NCBI GenBank assembly: GCA_002471575.1
Contig: DKQG01000053.1
Span: 1 to 64,000, forward strand
Direction of reading: 5' to 3'
Origin: Alphaproteobacteria bacterium UBA7314
GTDB lineage: Bacteria > Pseudomonadota > Alphaproteobacteria > MPNO01 > UBA830
Length of the DNA stretch: 64,000 nucleotides
Part shown: positions 36,502 to 45,156 of the stretch, one piece after another
How the letters are laid out: each line of letters begins with the position of its first letter
How positions within the stretch are numbered: position 1 is the stretch's first letter
Notes under the pieces: model-generated
What the model was told of the DNA's origin: nothing
Seen by the model: the letters and a program-made list of their open reading frames with translations, nothing else
The model's database searches: none
Program-made: the position numbers and the translations under genes

Positions 36502-37410
36502 TTACCCGTCGAGGCCTGCCTCGTTTAATACGGCCCACAGTGCAGTCGCTGTTGCGTTATCCAGAGGTTGCAGCGGCGGCCGCAGCGCGCGCCATGCAGC
36601 GTCGCCGGTGAGACGCGCCATCGCTTCTTTCAGTGCTTCTACGAGCGGAAATTTTTGGGTGGCAAGGCGAATGGCGCTGAGTGCTGCCTGGTACGTATCC
36701 GCATCGTCTTTCCGCCAGTTCGTCAGCACGGCAGCCGATTGCCGCGCGGCAATGTTGTTACAAGCGGTGATCGAACCGGCGCCCCCGATGCGCAAGACGT
36801 CGAGCAGATAGGCATCCGACCCCGAGAAGACGCGAAATCCCGGGAAGCCCTCGACCGTGGCTTTCATGTTCCCGAAATCGCCCGCCGAATCCTTGATTCC
36901 GACAACGGTGCTGGGATACGCGCCGGTAAGCCGGTCGATCAGGTCCAGCGTGATCGGCACGCCGGTGTTCTGCGGGATGTGATAGAGCAGAATCTTAAGG
37001 CTGCTGTTTCCGACGCGCTCGATTATTTCGGCATAAGCCGCGAATAGCCCGTCGTCGTCGACCGGTTTGTAATAGAAAGGCGGCAGCATCAGTACCCCTG
37101 CTGCTCCGATATCGAGCGCCATTTGACAAAGGGCCACGGTGTCCGGGATCGCGCAGCATCCGACGCCCGGAACGCTGAGTCCTGCGTCGATATCGCTACT
37201 TCCAAGGGCATCGAGCATGTCTAACCGTTCCGACACGCTGAAGGAATTTGCCTCGCTGGTGGTCCCGAGGACGGCAAGCCCGGTACATCCCTGCTCCAGC
37301 AGGTTCCGGCAATGATCCAGCCAACGCCCATGATCCGGCGCCATATCGGCGTTCAAAGGAGTCAGAACGGCCGCCATGACACCGCCATCGATCGAGGCCG
37401 TGGTCGTCAT
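36502..37410 (-). CDS. DapA/NAL-family aldolase
   Basis: A 302-residue class I aldolase of the dihydrodipicolinate synthase/N-acetylneuraminate lyase family. It has the Schiff-base Lys in VVGIKDSAGDFGNM, the Tyr in LLYHIPQNTGVP and PPFYYKPVDDDGL. The usual GTTGE substrate loop is GTTSE here, so true DapA activity is doubtful; a pyruvate- or 2-oxoacid-dependent aldolase of sugar-acid or amino-acid catabolism fits better. The next gene in the same direction is the deleted MFS transporter, possibly once its partner. Confidence 0.85.
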   Translation of the reverse strand: MTTTASIDGGVMAAVLTPLNADMAPDHGRWLDHCRNLLEQGCTGLAVLGTTSEANSFSVSERLDMLDALGSSDIDAGLSVPGVGCCAIPDTVALCQMALDIGAAGVLMLPPFYYKPVDDDGLFAAYAEIIERVGNSSLKILLYHIPQNTGVPITLDLIDRLTGAYPSTVVGIKDSAGDFGNMKATVEGFPGFRVFSGSDAYLLDVLRIGGAGSITACNNIAARQSAAVLTNWRKDDADTYQAALSAIRLATQKFPLVEALKEAMARLTGDAAWRALRPPLQPLDNATATALWAVLNEAGLDG

Positions 37411-37448
37411 TGGTATGCTCCCTTAGTCTGCTCTAGATTTCGCGCGCG

Positions 37449-37898
37449 TTACTCGGACCATGTCACGATGTGGTCTTCCGGATCGATCCGCTGGGATTCG
37501 TGGATGACCCGGTGCCGAACGGAAATACCAGCTGTATGAACGGTCTTGGGATCGCCAGAAACCAGCGGATGCCACCATCGCAGCTTTTTGCCCTCCGCCA
37601 GCAGGCGGTATGCGCAGGTTGTTGGCAGCCAGTTCGCGGTGTTTGCGAGCTCCGGGGTGACCTGCAGGCAATCGGGCACCCGGATCGAACGCATGGGATA
37701 GTCGGTGCAGGCACAGGTGCCGATATCGAGAAGCCGGCACGCCACTTCCGTGAACGCTAGTTCGCCCGTATCCACGTCTTCTAGTTTAATCAGACAGCAT
37801 TTCGCGCAGCCGTCGCAAAGCGATTCCCATTCATCCGAATCCATTTCGTCGAGAGATTTCATTTCCCAGAACGGTCTCGGCACTTCGGCACCGGCCAT
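37449..37898 (-). CDS. YcgN-family cysteine cluster protein
   Basis: A 149-residue cytoplasmic protein of the UPF0260/YcgN family with many cysteines: ESLCDGCAKCCLIKLED (about 26-42), CRLLDIGTCACTDYP and CLQVTPE, probably binding metal. It carries no signal peptide. Function is unknown. It starts two bases after the SCO gene in the same direction, so a joint role in copper or metal handling can be suspected. Confidence 0.88.
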   Translation of the reverse strand: MAGAEVPRPFWEMKSLDEMDSDEWESLCDGCAKCCLIKLEDVDTGELAFTEVACRLLDIGTCACTDYPMRSIRVPDCLQVTPELANTANWLPTTCAYRLLAEGKKLRWWHPLVSGDPKTVHTAGISVRHRVIHESQRIDPEDHIVTWSE

Positions 37899-37900
37899 GG

Positions 37901-38500
37901 TCAGTTTCCTATTTTTGCCTGCAGCGTTTCAGCCATTCGGTCGGGTTTGGTCGCGTGTGTGAAATGGGTGACATAGAGCCCAGCGGGGTCCATCAGAAAA
38001 ACGAACGAACTATGATCCATCAGGTAGTCCGTCGTATCCCCCGCACTTTCCTTCGCCGCCGCATAGTACACCCGGTAGGCGCGGGCCGCCTGGACAACCT
38101 GTTCTTCTGTGCCGGTCAAACCGATCATTCGCGGGTGAAAGTTTTCGACATAGGCTGCCAGTTGTTCGACGGTATCGCGCGCCGGATCGATCGTGATGAA
38201 AATCGGCGTGATCTTCGCCTGCATACCCTTGTCGAGACGATCCATGGCGCTGGTCATCACCTGCAGTGCGGTAGGGCACACATCGGGGCAGAACGTGTAT
38301 CCGAAATAGATAAGATTGTACGATCCGTGAAAGTCCCGTTCGGTCCGGGTTTTGCCGGTCTGGTCTGTCAGCGTAAACGGGCCGCCGATGGCGGCAATCC
38401 CCCGTCCGCCCGATCCGCCTCCGCCATAGAGCACGAATGCTGCAATCGCGGCGACGATCAGCCCGGTGGTTGCGATAAGGACGGCCTGATAGGGGCGCAT
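37901..38500 (-). CDS. SCO1/SenC-family copper chaperone
   Basis: A 199-residue membrane-anchored thioredoxin-fold protein for copper delivery to cytochrome c oxidase or redox signalling. An N-terminal anchor (VLIATTGLIVAAIAAFVLYG) is followed by the copper site YFGYTFCPDVCPTALQVM and the distal His in MDHSSFVFLMDP. Start at 38500 is chosen because the anchor follows directly; the frame is open to 38812 without homology and overlaps the opposing ankyrin gene. Divergent from the ankyrin gene. Confidence 0.92.
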   Translation of the reverse strand: MRPYQAVLIATTGLIVAAIAAFVLYGGGGSGGRGIAAIGGPFTLTDQTGKTRTERDFHGSYNLIYFGYTFCPDVCPTALQVMTSAMDRLDKGMQAKITPIFITIDPARDTVEQLAAYVENFHPRMIGLTGTEEQVVQAARAYRVYYAAAKESAGDTTDYLMDHSSFVFLMDPAGLYVTHFTHATKPDRMAETLQAKIGN

Positions 38501-38546
38501 TTTTGTTTTCCGGCGACTTGTGAGTTTGTTCGAGGTATAATGTCGG

Positions 38547-39185
38547 ATGAAGAAATTGACCAGACTAGGTCTTGACCCTGCGACAACATGTGAACATGTC
38601 TTGCCCATGTATGTTCGCCTCGCAGCGAGCCTGATCATAGCCGCGGCCATAGGAACGGTGCTTACTTCAGTGCCCGTGCCCGTGCGCGCGGAGCTCGATT
38701 TGCAAAAAAACGACCGGCTGATCGAAGCAGTCAAGGCAGACGATCTGACAGCCGGAGAATCGCTTCTAATCCAGAAACACAATGTCGATGTTCGCGAGCA
38801 GGACGGACGCACGCCGCTTTTTTTTGCCGCCGCCCGGGGGTTGGAGGATTTTGTAGAGCTGCTGATCCGGCACGAGGCGAAAATCGACGCTGTCGATAAC
38901 TTTGGAAACTCGCCGATATATTACGCTGCAATCGGCGATCATGTTGGTGTTGTCGAGATCCTGCTAGAAGGCGGTGCGAACGTTAACCTGCAGAATCGGC
39001 GGGGGATGACCCCTCTGATGATGGCGGCGTCCGATGGGCACCTCGCGACCGTTCAGGCATTGATCGATGCCAAGGCCGACCCAAGCTTGACGGATTTTAC
39101 CGGCCGCACCGCCTGGGAGTGGGCGCAGCGCAGCAATCGCAGTCATGTGCTGCGTTATCTGAAATCGGCCGGTATCCATCGTTAA
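38547..39185 (+). CDS. Exported ankyrin-repeat protein
   Basis: About 212 residues (or 192 if started at the ATG at 38607). A signal peptide (YVRLAASLIIAAAIGTVLTS, cleavage near VRA-E) precedes four ankyrin repeats: VDVREQDGRTPLFFAAARG, IDAVDNFGNSPIYYAAIGD, VNLQNRRGMTPLMMAASDG and PSLTDFTGRTAWEWAQRS. Small periplasmic ankyrin proteins often mediate protein contacts, for example with redox or copper enzymes. The 38607 start gives the cleanest signal peptide; 38547 is the outer limit. Divergent from the SCO gene. Confidence 0.8.
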   Translation: MKKLTRLGLDPATTCEHVLPMYVRLAASLIIAAAIGTVLTSVPVPVRAELDLQKNDRLIEAVKADDLTAGESLLIQKHNVDVREQDGRTPLFFAAARGLEDFVELLIRHEAKIDAVDNFGNSPIYYAAIGDHVGVVEILLEGGANVNLQNRRGMTPLMMAASDGHLATVQALIDAKADPSLTDFTGRTAWEWAQRSNRSHVLRYLKSAGIHR

Positions 39186-39245
39186 TCTTTAGTTCACCAA
39201 AACGCTATTTAGTCGCCCTGTTGTCCATGATTTCGGGAAAGAATT

Positions 39246-40021
39246 ATGTCGCTTGCCCCAGAATGGCTCTAGGGCAGCGATAGTCTGTTCGCTATGCTTT
39301 TTGCGGGTTTCGCGATCGAACTCCTTTTCGTTGGTCTGCCTGGGTTCCAGCAAGTTCTTGGCCTTTCCCGCGCAGTTACGGTGCATGTTGTGGCCCGCGC
39401 CGACCGCAGACTTAATCGGCTCAAAAGATCGAGATGAAGCTGCAAAATTTGGGGTGCGCTGTTCCTGGTGTTTCTGGTGCTTCTGGCGGCTGTTGCCGGA
39501 ATGTACGGCGTTGAATTCTAGCGGTCGGTGGCCGATGGCTGGATCATCGGGGCTTTTTTGATCGCAACCTGTGTCGGTTCGCAGCGACAGGTGTTTACCG
39601 CGGGCGCGCTGCACCGCGCCACGGCTCGAAAAAGCGTCGGCAAGGTGCGTTCCCAACTGGGGCGTGTAGTCAAATACCAAACCGCTGCGATGGCCCGGGC
39701 GATACGGTATTCTGGTATGTGGTGGCGAGCCTGCCCGGCTTTTCGTTTGCGGTGTCGTGACGGCGATGGCCAATGAACTGGCCCATCCCAATGAAAAACA
39801 CGCGGTGTTTGGTGCCGTGCCGAGGCCATGGGCCCTCTGATGGTTTTTATTCCCGCGCCGGAAGCGACCTTGTTGATCGTGGTCGGAACGTTATCTGCGC
39901 CGACGGCGCGGGTCGCCTGCCTGGTGACGGCTGAACCCGGGGTGCGGTCGCAGGAGCGGTTGGCCTGTCGCTGTCTGGCCCCTGCGTCTTGACCGCATCG
40001 TTGGGCGCGAAGATAGCATAA
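39246..40021 (+). pseudogene. cobD: Decayed cobD/cbiB (adenosylcobinamide-phosphate synthase)
   Basis: Joining the plus-strand frames gives a CobD-like protein of normal length. An ATG at 39246 opens MSLAPEWL then a TAG; it continues FAMLFAGFAIELLFVGLPG to ARADRRLNR. After a shift come GALFLVFLVLLAAVAG, DGWIIGAFLIATCVGSQ and AAMARA; then FWYVVASLPGFSFAV-like residues; then, in another frame, TAMANELAHPNEKHAVFG (matching the family NTADSMIGH...FG block); and finally GAVAGAVGLSLSGP and TAA. At least one nonsense codon and several frameshifts are needed, so it cannot make functional CobD. It fills the otherwise empty 39.2-40.0 kb gap. Identification rests on motif order, not an alignment. Confidence 0.75.
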
Positions 40022-40034
40022 TGGGTTAGGGGAT

Positions 40035-40853
40035 CTATTCACCCATCTGAAGCAACTGACCGCGATGGCGGGCAACGCGAAACGCGAACAGGAAAGCGCT
40101 CAACCCCAGAAGCAGGTAAACTACATTTAGGCCCACGGACCACACGAATCGGTCCACTAGGAAAACACCTTCCATGGCGGCTGCCCGCATGCCTTCAAAC
40201 ACATGCGCCGACGGCAGCGCATAGGCAACCGGCTGCAGCCAGTCCGGAAGAGTTGCGATCGGATAGTAAATACCGCTCAGCGGGGCGACTGCGAAAATGA
40301 CTGCCCAGGCAAGGCTCTCTGCGCCAAGCCCGCAGCGCAAGACCAGTCCCGACACGGCAAGACCCACCGCAGCCCCGAAGATCAGCAAATTCACAAAAAA
40401 CGCGATCAGCGGCAGTCCCATTTCGAATACTGAATAGTGATATAGCGGTATCGCCAGCAACGCCGCCGGTACGATGCCGATGAGGGTACGAATGGCGCTG
40501 ATCGCCAGCAGCGACATCGCCCATTCGTACGGCCGTAACGGACTAGCAAAGAGCTGGCCGAGATTACGCGACCACATCTCTTCTAGAAAGGAAATGGATA
40601 CGCCGATGTTCGACCGGAACATGACGTCCCACAGCAGTACCGCGGCTATTAGAATGCCGCCGGCTCGGACGAACCACTCGGAATGTTCGTACAGAAATTG
40701 TGACATGAACCCCCAGATTAGCATCTGCATGGTCGGCCAGTAGGCTAGTTCGATTATCCGGGGTATCGAACCGCGCAGAAGAAAAAAGTAGCGCAAGACC
40801 ATTGCGCCGATCCGGCGCGTCGAAAAATACGAGGGGTGGTCGGCGACGGTCAT
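40035..40853 (-). CDS. ABC-2 type transporter permease
   Basis: A 272-residue integral membrane protein with about six hydrophobic helices and the ABC-2 signature region SGIYYPIATLPDWLQPVAYALPSAHVFEGMR. It shares an ATGA overlap with the ATP-binding gene upstream, forming a NodIJ/DrrAB-type exporter. Substrate unknown; the position next to a polysaccharide region might hint at a lipid or saccharide, but drug export is equally possible. Confidence 0.9.
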   Translation of the reverse strand: MTVADHPSYFSTRRIGAMVLRYFFLLRGSIPRIIELAYWPTMQMLIWGFMSQFLYEHSEWFVRAGGILIAAVLLWDVMFRSNIGVSISFLEEMWSRNLGQLFASPLRPYEWAMSLLAISAIRTLIGIVPAALLAIPLYHYSVFEMGLPLIAFFVNLLIFGAAVGLAVSGLVLRCGLGAESLAWAVIFAVAPLSGIYYPIATLPDWLQPVAYALPSAHVFEGMRAAAMEGVFLVDRFVWSVGLNVVYLLLGLSAFLFAFRVARHRGQLLQMGE

Positions 40854-41614
40854 GCTGTTATCCCGACTTCAGAGTCCTCGGCATTCTGTCGGCCCCGGGC
40901 GATGTCGAGAAATACGTCTTCCAGATTGGCGCGGCCGTATTTGGTCAGCAGGTCGGCGGGGCTGGCCCGATCGACGATCGATCCTTCCTTCATCATCACC
41001 ACGTCGTCGCACAGGCGTTCAACTTCCGACATGTTATGCGATGCCAGCAGTATCGTTGCGCCGCGATCCTGCTGGAAGTTCTTCAGATAGGTTCGGACCC
41101 AGTCCGCCGTTTCCGGATCGAGGGATGCCGTTGGCTCGTCCAGCAGCAGCAGATCGGGCTCGTTCAGCAACGATTTCGCCAGTGAAACGCGGGTTTTCTG
41201 TCCGGAAGACAGTTCACCTAAGGGGCGATCGAGAAGTCTATCGATATCGAGATCCTTGGCTAAACCTGCCACCCGTTCTTTCGGATTCCGGATACCGTAG
41301 AGCCTAGAATAAACCATAAGATTTTCCCGCGATGTCAGGCGCTTGGGCAGATCGACATAGGGCGAGGAGAAATTGATCATTGAAAGGACGCGATAGCGAT
41401 CACGCAGCATGTCCGCGCCGAGGATTTCGATTTTGCCCGTGCTCGGGATCAGGAGACCCAGCAGCATCGATATTGTAGTGGTCTTTCCGGCGCCGTTACC
41501 ACCCAACAACGCGCATATCTCACCCCGGCGAACATCGAAGCTCAGTTCGTTCACCGCCACGATCTCGCCAAACCGTTTAACGAGTTTTTCGACCTTGATC
41601 GCCATATCAGCCAT
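40850..41614 (-). CDS. ABC transporter ATP-binding protein
   Basis: A 254-residue ATPase of an ABC-2 exporter: Walker A GGNGAGKTTTISMLLG (about 38), signature LSSGQKTRVSLAKSLL and Walker B DLLLLDEPTASLDPET. Its stop overlaps the permease start by four bases. Divergent from the regB-like gene, with a 130-base intergenic region that has no further gene. Confidence 0.93.
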   Translation of the reverse strand: MADMAIKVEKLVKRFGEIVAVNELSFDVRRGEICALLGGNGAGKTTTISMLLGLLIPSTGKIEILGADMLRDRYRVLSMINFSSPYVDLPKRLTSRENLMVYSRLYGIRNPKERVAGLAKDLDIDRLLDRPLGELSSGQKTRVSLAKSLLNEPDLLLLDEPTASLDPETADWVRTYLKNFQQDRGATILLASHNMSEVERLCDDVVMMKEGSIVDRASPADLLTKYGRANLEDVFLDIARGRQNAEDSEVGITA

Positions 41615-41744
41615 GCACCAGAATATGGAACTCCCGTTGCAGAAGGGCCAGACCGATAGTGAGAAATTCGGCCGTCTGAATTCCGCGCTTCACTCGGGCG
41701 GGCCTTCGCGATAGACGTGGTGCATACACATTGGGAGGTATGTC

Positions 41745-43103
41745 ATGACGTCCTTCGGCAACGCGCCTTTTCCCGAAATGGCGCACGTGCCCCTTTCGGA
41801 CTATGCCTACGCGCCTGCCGTGAATGATCCGGTGCGGCTACGCACGCTGACACTTATCAGATGGGTGGCCATCGCCGGCCAGGCGCTTGCCCTGCTGGCA
41901 GTTCATTACGGGTTTGGCTTTGACGTACCGTTGGGTCCAGCCTTCGCCGTCGTCGCTGCGTCGCTTTTACTGAATTTGATTGTTCTGACTGGGCACCCCA
42001 CGCCGGTACGGCTGGGCGTCCGAAGCGCCGCCGCGTTTCTGGCGTTCGATATTCTGCAGCTCGCGGCGCTTTTGTATCTTACCGGCGGACTGGAGAATCC
42101 GTTTTCGTTTCTCTTGCTCGCGCCCGTGGCAGTGTCCGCAACGATACTGACGATCCGCAGCACCATCGCCCTATGCGTCCTGTCGATAGCATGCATCACA
42201 ATCCTAGCCATTTGGCATTTTCCATTGCCTTGGACCGCCGGGGGTTTTTCCGTACCTCAGGTATATGTTCTGGGAATTTGGATCGCGCTGGCGATCGGTA
42301 TCCTGTTTTTCGCAATTTACACTTGGCGGGTGGCAGAAGAAGCCCGCCGGATGTCCAGCGCGCTTGCCGCCAGCCAGCTCGCGCTCGCCCGGGAACAACA
42401 GCTGGCTGCCCTCGGCGGCCTCGCTGCCGCGGCTGCGCATGAACTGGGAAGTCCTTTGGGAACGATTGCGGTAGCATCGGGGGAAATTGCCCGCGAACTG
42501 AGCCCCGATAGCCCAATGTATGATGACGTGCAGCTCCTGATCAGCGAAACAAGTCGGTGCCGGGATATCCTCGCGGAACTATCCGACCGGTCGGAAGACG
42601 GTGACGACACTGTCTCTCCATTTGTATTGCTGCCCGTTCATGCGCTCGTTCAGGCGGCGGCCGTACGTCACGAGGCGGAAAACGTCGCCTTCGATCTTTC
42701 CGCTACCGCCGGACCGTCGGAGGACCCCGCCGCAGAGCCGGTCGTCGCGCGAAGCCCTGAGATTATCCACGGTCTGGGGACGATTATCCAGAATGCTGCC
42801 CAGTTCGCTCGTGACCGGGTCGAAATCAATACGCAATGGGATCGGGAATTCATTCGGGTGCACATTCGGGATGATGGTCCCGGTTTTGCGGCAGGGCTAC
42901 TCGAACGGCTCGGTGAGCCCTATATCTCCTCTCGCAAGCGATCCACAGGCCACATGGGTCTTGGAATATTTATCGCTCGAACCTTACTGCAACGGTCCGG
43001 GGGAGCTATCGCTTTTCGCAACGACTCGGAGGGCGGAGCGGCGGTTGATATTGTCTGGCGCCGTGACACACTCGAAAACCCGGATGTGGAGTCCGGAGGA
43101 TAA
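41745..43103 (+). CDS. regB: RegB/PrrB/ActS-type redox sensor histidine kinase
   Basis: Membrane sensor kinase, 452 residues. About six N-terminal helices include the quinone-associated motif FDILQLAALLYLTGGLENPF. The H-box AAHELGSPLGTI places the phosphorylated His at 232, and Cys272 in ETSRCRDIL lies exactly 40 residues later, as the redox-active Cys265 does after His225 in Rhodobacter RegB. The ATPase domain has GDDG-like RDDGPGF and MGLGIFIARTLL. Strong GGGAGG ribosome site. The kinase senses quinone pool or oxygen and phosphorylates the adjacent RegA. Confidence 0.93.
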   Translation: MTSFGNAPFPEMAHVPLSDYAYAPAVNDPVRLRTLTLIRWVAIAGQALALLAVHYGFGFDVPLGPAFAVVAASLLLNLIVLTGHPTPVRLGVRSAAAFLAFDILQLAALLYLTGGLENPFSFLLLAPVAVSATILTIRSTIALCVLSIACITILAIWHFPLPWTAGGFSVPQVYVLGIWIALAIGILFFAIYTWRVAEEARRMSSALAASQLALAREQQLAALGGLAAAAAHELGSPLGTIAVASGEIARELSPDSPMYDDVQLLISETSRCRDILAELSDRSEDGDDTVSPFVLLPVHALVQAAAVRHEAENVAFDLSATAGPSEDPAAEPVVARSPEIIHGLGTIIQNAAQFARDRVEINTQWDREFIRVHIRDDGPGFAAGLLERLGEPYISSRKRSTGHMGLGIFIARTLLQRSGGAIAFRNDSEGGAAVDIVWRRDTLENPDVESGG

Positions 43104-43105
43104 AG

Positions 43106-43672
43106 ATGGATGCACTAGAACAATTCGAAGACCGCACACTGCTTATCGTTGACGACGACGAACCGTTCCTCGGCCGGCTTGCACGGGCGATGGAAACGCG
43201 GGGTTTCGATGTCGTGACCGCAGGGTCGGTGCGCGACGGCGTCGCTGCAGCAAAATCGATGCCGCCCGCCTTCGCCGTTCTCGACTTGCGTCTCGCTGAT
43301 GGCAGCGGTCTCGACATCGTTTCGGCTGTCCAAGAAGGCCACCCGGGGTCTCGGATTGTGATGCTAACCGGATATGGCAACATCGCAACGGCGGTTGCGG
43401 CAGTAAAGGCCGGCGCCCTAGACTATCTCGCCAAGCCTGCAGACGCCGATGCGGTCGAAGCGGCCCTGTTGTCTAACGGTGATGGTCTGCCCCCGCCGCC
43501 GGAAAATCCGATGTCTGCCGACCGGGTTCGCTGGGAACATATTCAACGGGTTTACGAGCAATGCGACCGTAACGTTTCCGAAACTGCCCGTCGGCTGAAC
43601 ATGCACCGGCGGACGCTGCAACGTATTCTTTCTAAACGCGCTCCCCGAGAAGCGCCGCCCGATGAAATCTGA
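43106..43672 (+). CDS. regA: RegA/PrrA/ActR response regulator
   Basis: A 188-residue regulator with receiver domain (IVDDDEPFLGRLARAMETRG; phospho-acceptor Asp60 in VLDLRLADGSG; Lys in YLAKPADADA), a proline linker and the nearly invariant Fis-type helix-turn-helix ETARRLNMHRRTLQRILSK. It globally controls respiration, photosynthesis, carbon and nitrogen genes by redox state. Starts two bases after regB; its end overlaps the next gene by 11 bases. Confidence 0.95.
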   Translation: MDALEQFEDRTLLIVDDDEPFLGRLARAMETRGFDVVTAGSVRDGVAAAKSMPPAFAVLDLRLADGSGLDIVSAVQEGHPGSRIVMLTGYGNIATAVAAVKAGALDYLAKPADADAVEAALLSNGDGLPPPPENPMSADRVRWEHIQRVYEQCDRNVSETARRLNMHRRTLQRILSKRAPREAPPDEI

Positions 43673-44564
43673 AACCGCCCGGACAACCGAAAAGGCCGCG
43701 CCCGACTATTGGAAGATTGGCCCCGTAGACGCGCCTGTGATCGTGGAAAATGCCGCAGTTGTGCTGCCTTACCTGCCTTACTTTCTCGTAGGGTGGGACA
43801 TTCGCTGGGCCGGTAAGACGGTCGTCGGCGACGCAGATGTCCGTGTGGAAGAACATGCCGACGGCACATTCCGGGTAATCAGCACCGGTCCTGGTGGCGC
43901 CGACTTTTCCTTCGACAATCCTTACGATGTCGCCAACGGGCTGGCCGGCGGCCTGATCAGCGTTCATATCGCGCGGGAACCGCGGTCGATCTGCCTGAAT
44001 GCGGGCGCTGCAAAAATCGATAACGGCCTGGTAATCGTCATCGGGAATTCGTTAGCCGGGCAATCAAGCGTAGCGTTGCATCTTGCGGTTTTGGGCCACC
44101 GGTTTTTTGGAGACGATCAGATCGCAGTGACGATGGGCCTCGAACCGGTCGCTACCTGTCTTGGTTTGACGCCTAAAGTGCGCCTACCACTTCCGAACGA
44201 TTGCGGCGACGCCTTCCGCGAATTCGTCGAGGGATATTCCTCCATGCAGAGCGACGAGATGGCTTACCTGAAGCTATGGGAGGCCGAGGCCGGGGCTTTC
44301 GGCGAAACCGTGCCGATCAGCGCATTGGTCTTCCTCGATCTTGTCGAAGATGGCGAAGCCGTGCTCGAACCCGCATCGCAGTCGGACCTGGTAAAAACCA
44401 TGATGTCGACCGCGTTCGCGCCGCATGTCGCGTCCGCAGATCTTCTGGCTGGGCTTACCCAGCTTGCAGCCGGCAACCGGTCCTACCATCTACGGTGTTC
44501 AAGCAGCCGCGAAGCTGCGGGCCTTCTGTCCAGCGAATTTCGCAACTCCCGAACAGTCCCATGA
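43662..44564 (+). CDS. HPr-kinase-related protein with degenerate P-loop
   Basis: A 300-residue protein resembling the HprK-related kinases of surface-saccharide and peptide-modification loci. The central region runs LNAGAAKIDNGLVIVIG, GNSLAGQSSVALHLAVLG and FFGDDQIAV. The Walker A lysine is Gln134 (GNSLAGQS instead of GxxxxGKS), so ATP binding or catalysis is doubtful. The start overlaps regA by 11 bases, an odd union with a redox regulator. In related loci a PqqD-like gene, a nucleotidyltransferase and asparagine synthases accompany it; here a broken nucleotidyltransferase follows. Confidence 0.7.
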   Translation: MKSETARTTEKAAPDYWKIGPVDAPVIVENAAVVLPYLPYFLVGWDIRWAGKTVVGDADVRVEEHADGTFRVISTGPGGADFSFDNPYDVANGLAGGLISVHIAREPRSICLNAGAAKIDNGLVIVIGNSLAGQSSVALHLAVLGHRFFGDDQIAVTMGLEPVATCLGLTPKVRLPLPNDCGDAFREFVEGYSSMQSDEMAYLKLWEAEAGAFGETVPISALVFLDLVEDGEAVLEPASQSDLVKTMMSTAFAPHVASADLLAGLTQLAAGNRSYHLRCSSSREAAGLLSSEFRNSRTVP

Positions 44565-44618
44565 CGGTATCGGATCGTACATAAATTTGAAAATCGGCGA
44601 CCGCGGCGACGGAGATAG

Positions 44619-44981
44619 ACAAAGAGATGTTGCTCGTCGAACGATCCGGAAATAGCTGCGTCGGTAGCGGCGGCGGCCGCCGAGGACGAGCTCGGCGCGT
44701 TCAGCGTGCGCAAGTTGATGGATGTTATCGCCTTGTTGCGCAGCGAAGCGGACATAGACCCAGACCTGGTTCGCGACCTAACGGTTGCCCGCCGATTTCT
44801 ATAGCTGGCCGGAGTGGTATTCGTCCTGCTGCATGAACTCGGCGCCCCGGTCATTGGAACACCCATGGACCTCGTCCGGAAGCCGCGTGAGGTTGCTGCA
44901 AAGGCCGTTCGACCGCCTGGTCACGGATTATTCGCTGTTTTTCCGCGCCTAACCGACACCAATGCGGCCGCTGGGACGTGA
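44619..44981 (+). pseudogene. Remnant of a NTP_transf_5-like nucleotidyltransferase
   Basis: One plus-strand frame reads AEDELGAFSVRKLMDVIALL, then SEADIDPDLVRDLTVARRFL, a TAG (44802-44804), and LAGVVFVLLHELGAPVIGTP. This is the D-hALL-dIDw-A-LGAP pattern of the C-terminal part of nucleotidyltransferases that follow HprK-related genes. The N-terminal catalytic part is missing. A second stop ends the frame at 44981. The flanks 44565-44618 and 44982-45156 show nothing else. Confidence 0.6.
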
Positions 44982-45156
44982 GCTGACCCGCTGCACGGAG
45001 CCGAGTGTCGATTTTCAAAACACGATGCTTAGACCTGAGGGTCTGATCCAGAAAAGGGATGGATTGCTGTCAAGATATGCACCGTCCTGATCAGGGTTCT
45101 TTTGGTATGGGTTCGGTGATAGCATACCTTGGGAAAAGCGCGCGAAGTAGAACAGT

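Noticed and set aside
39189..39791. 200-codon minus-strand frame
   Set aside because: Low-complexity, unlike any family; the opposite strand carries the CobD-like motifs.
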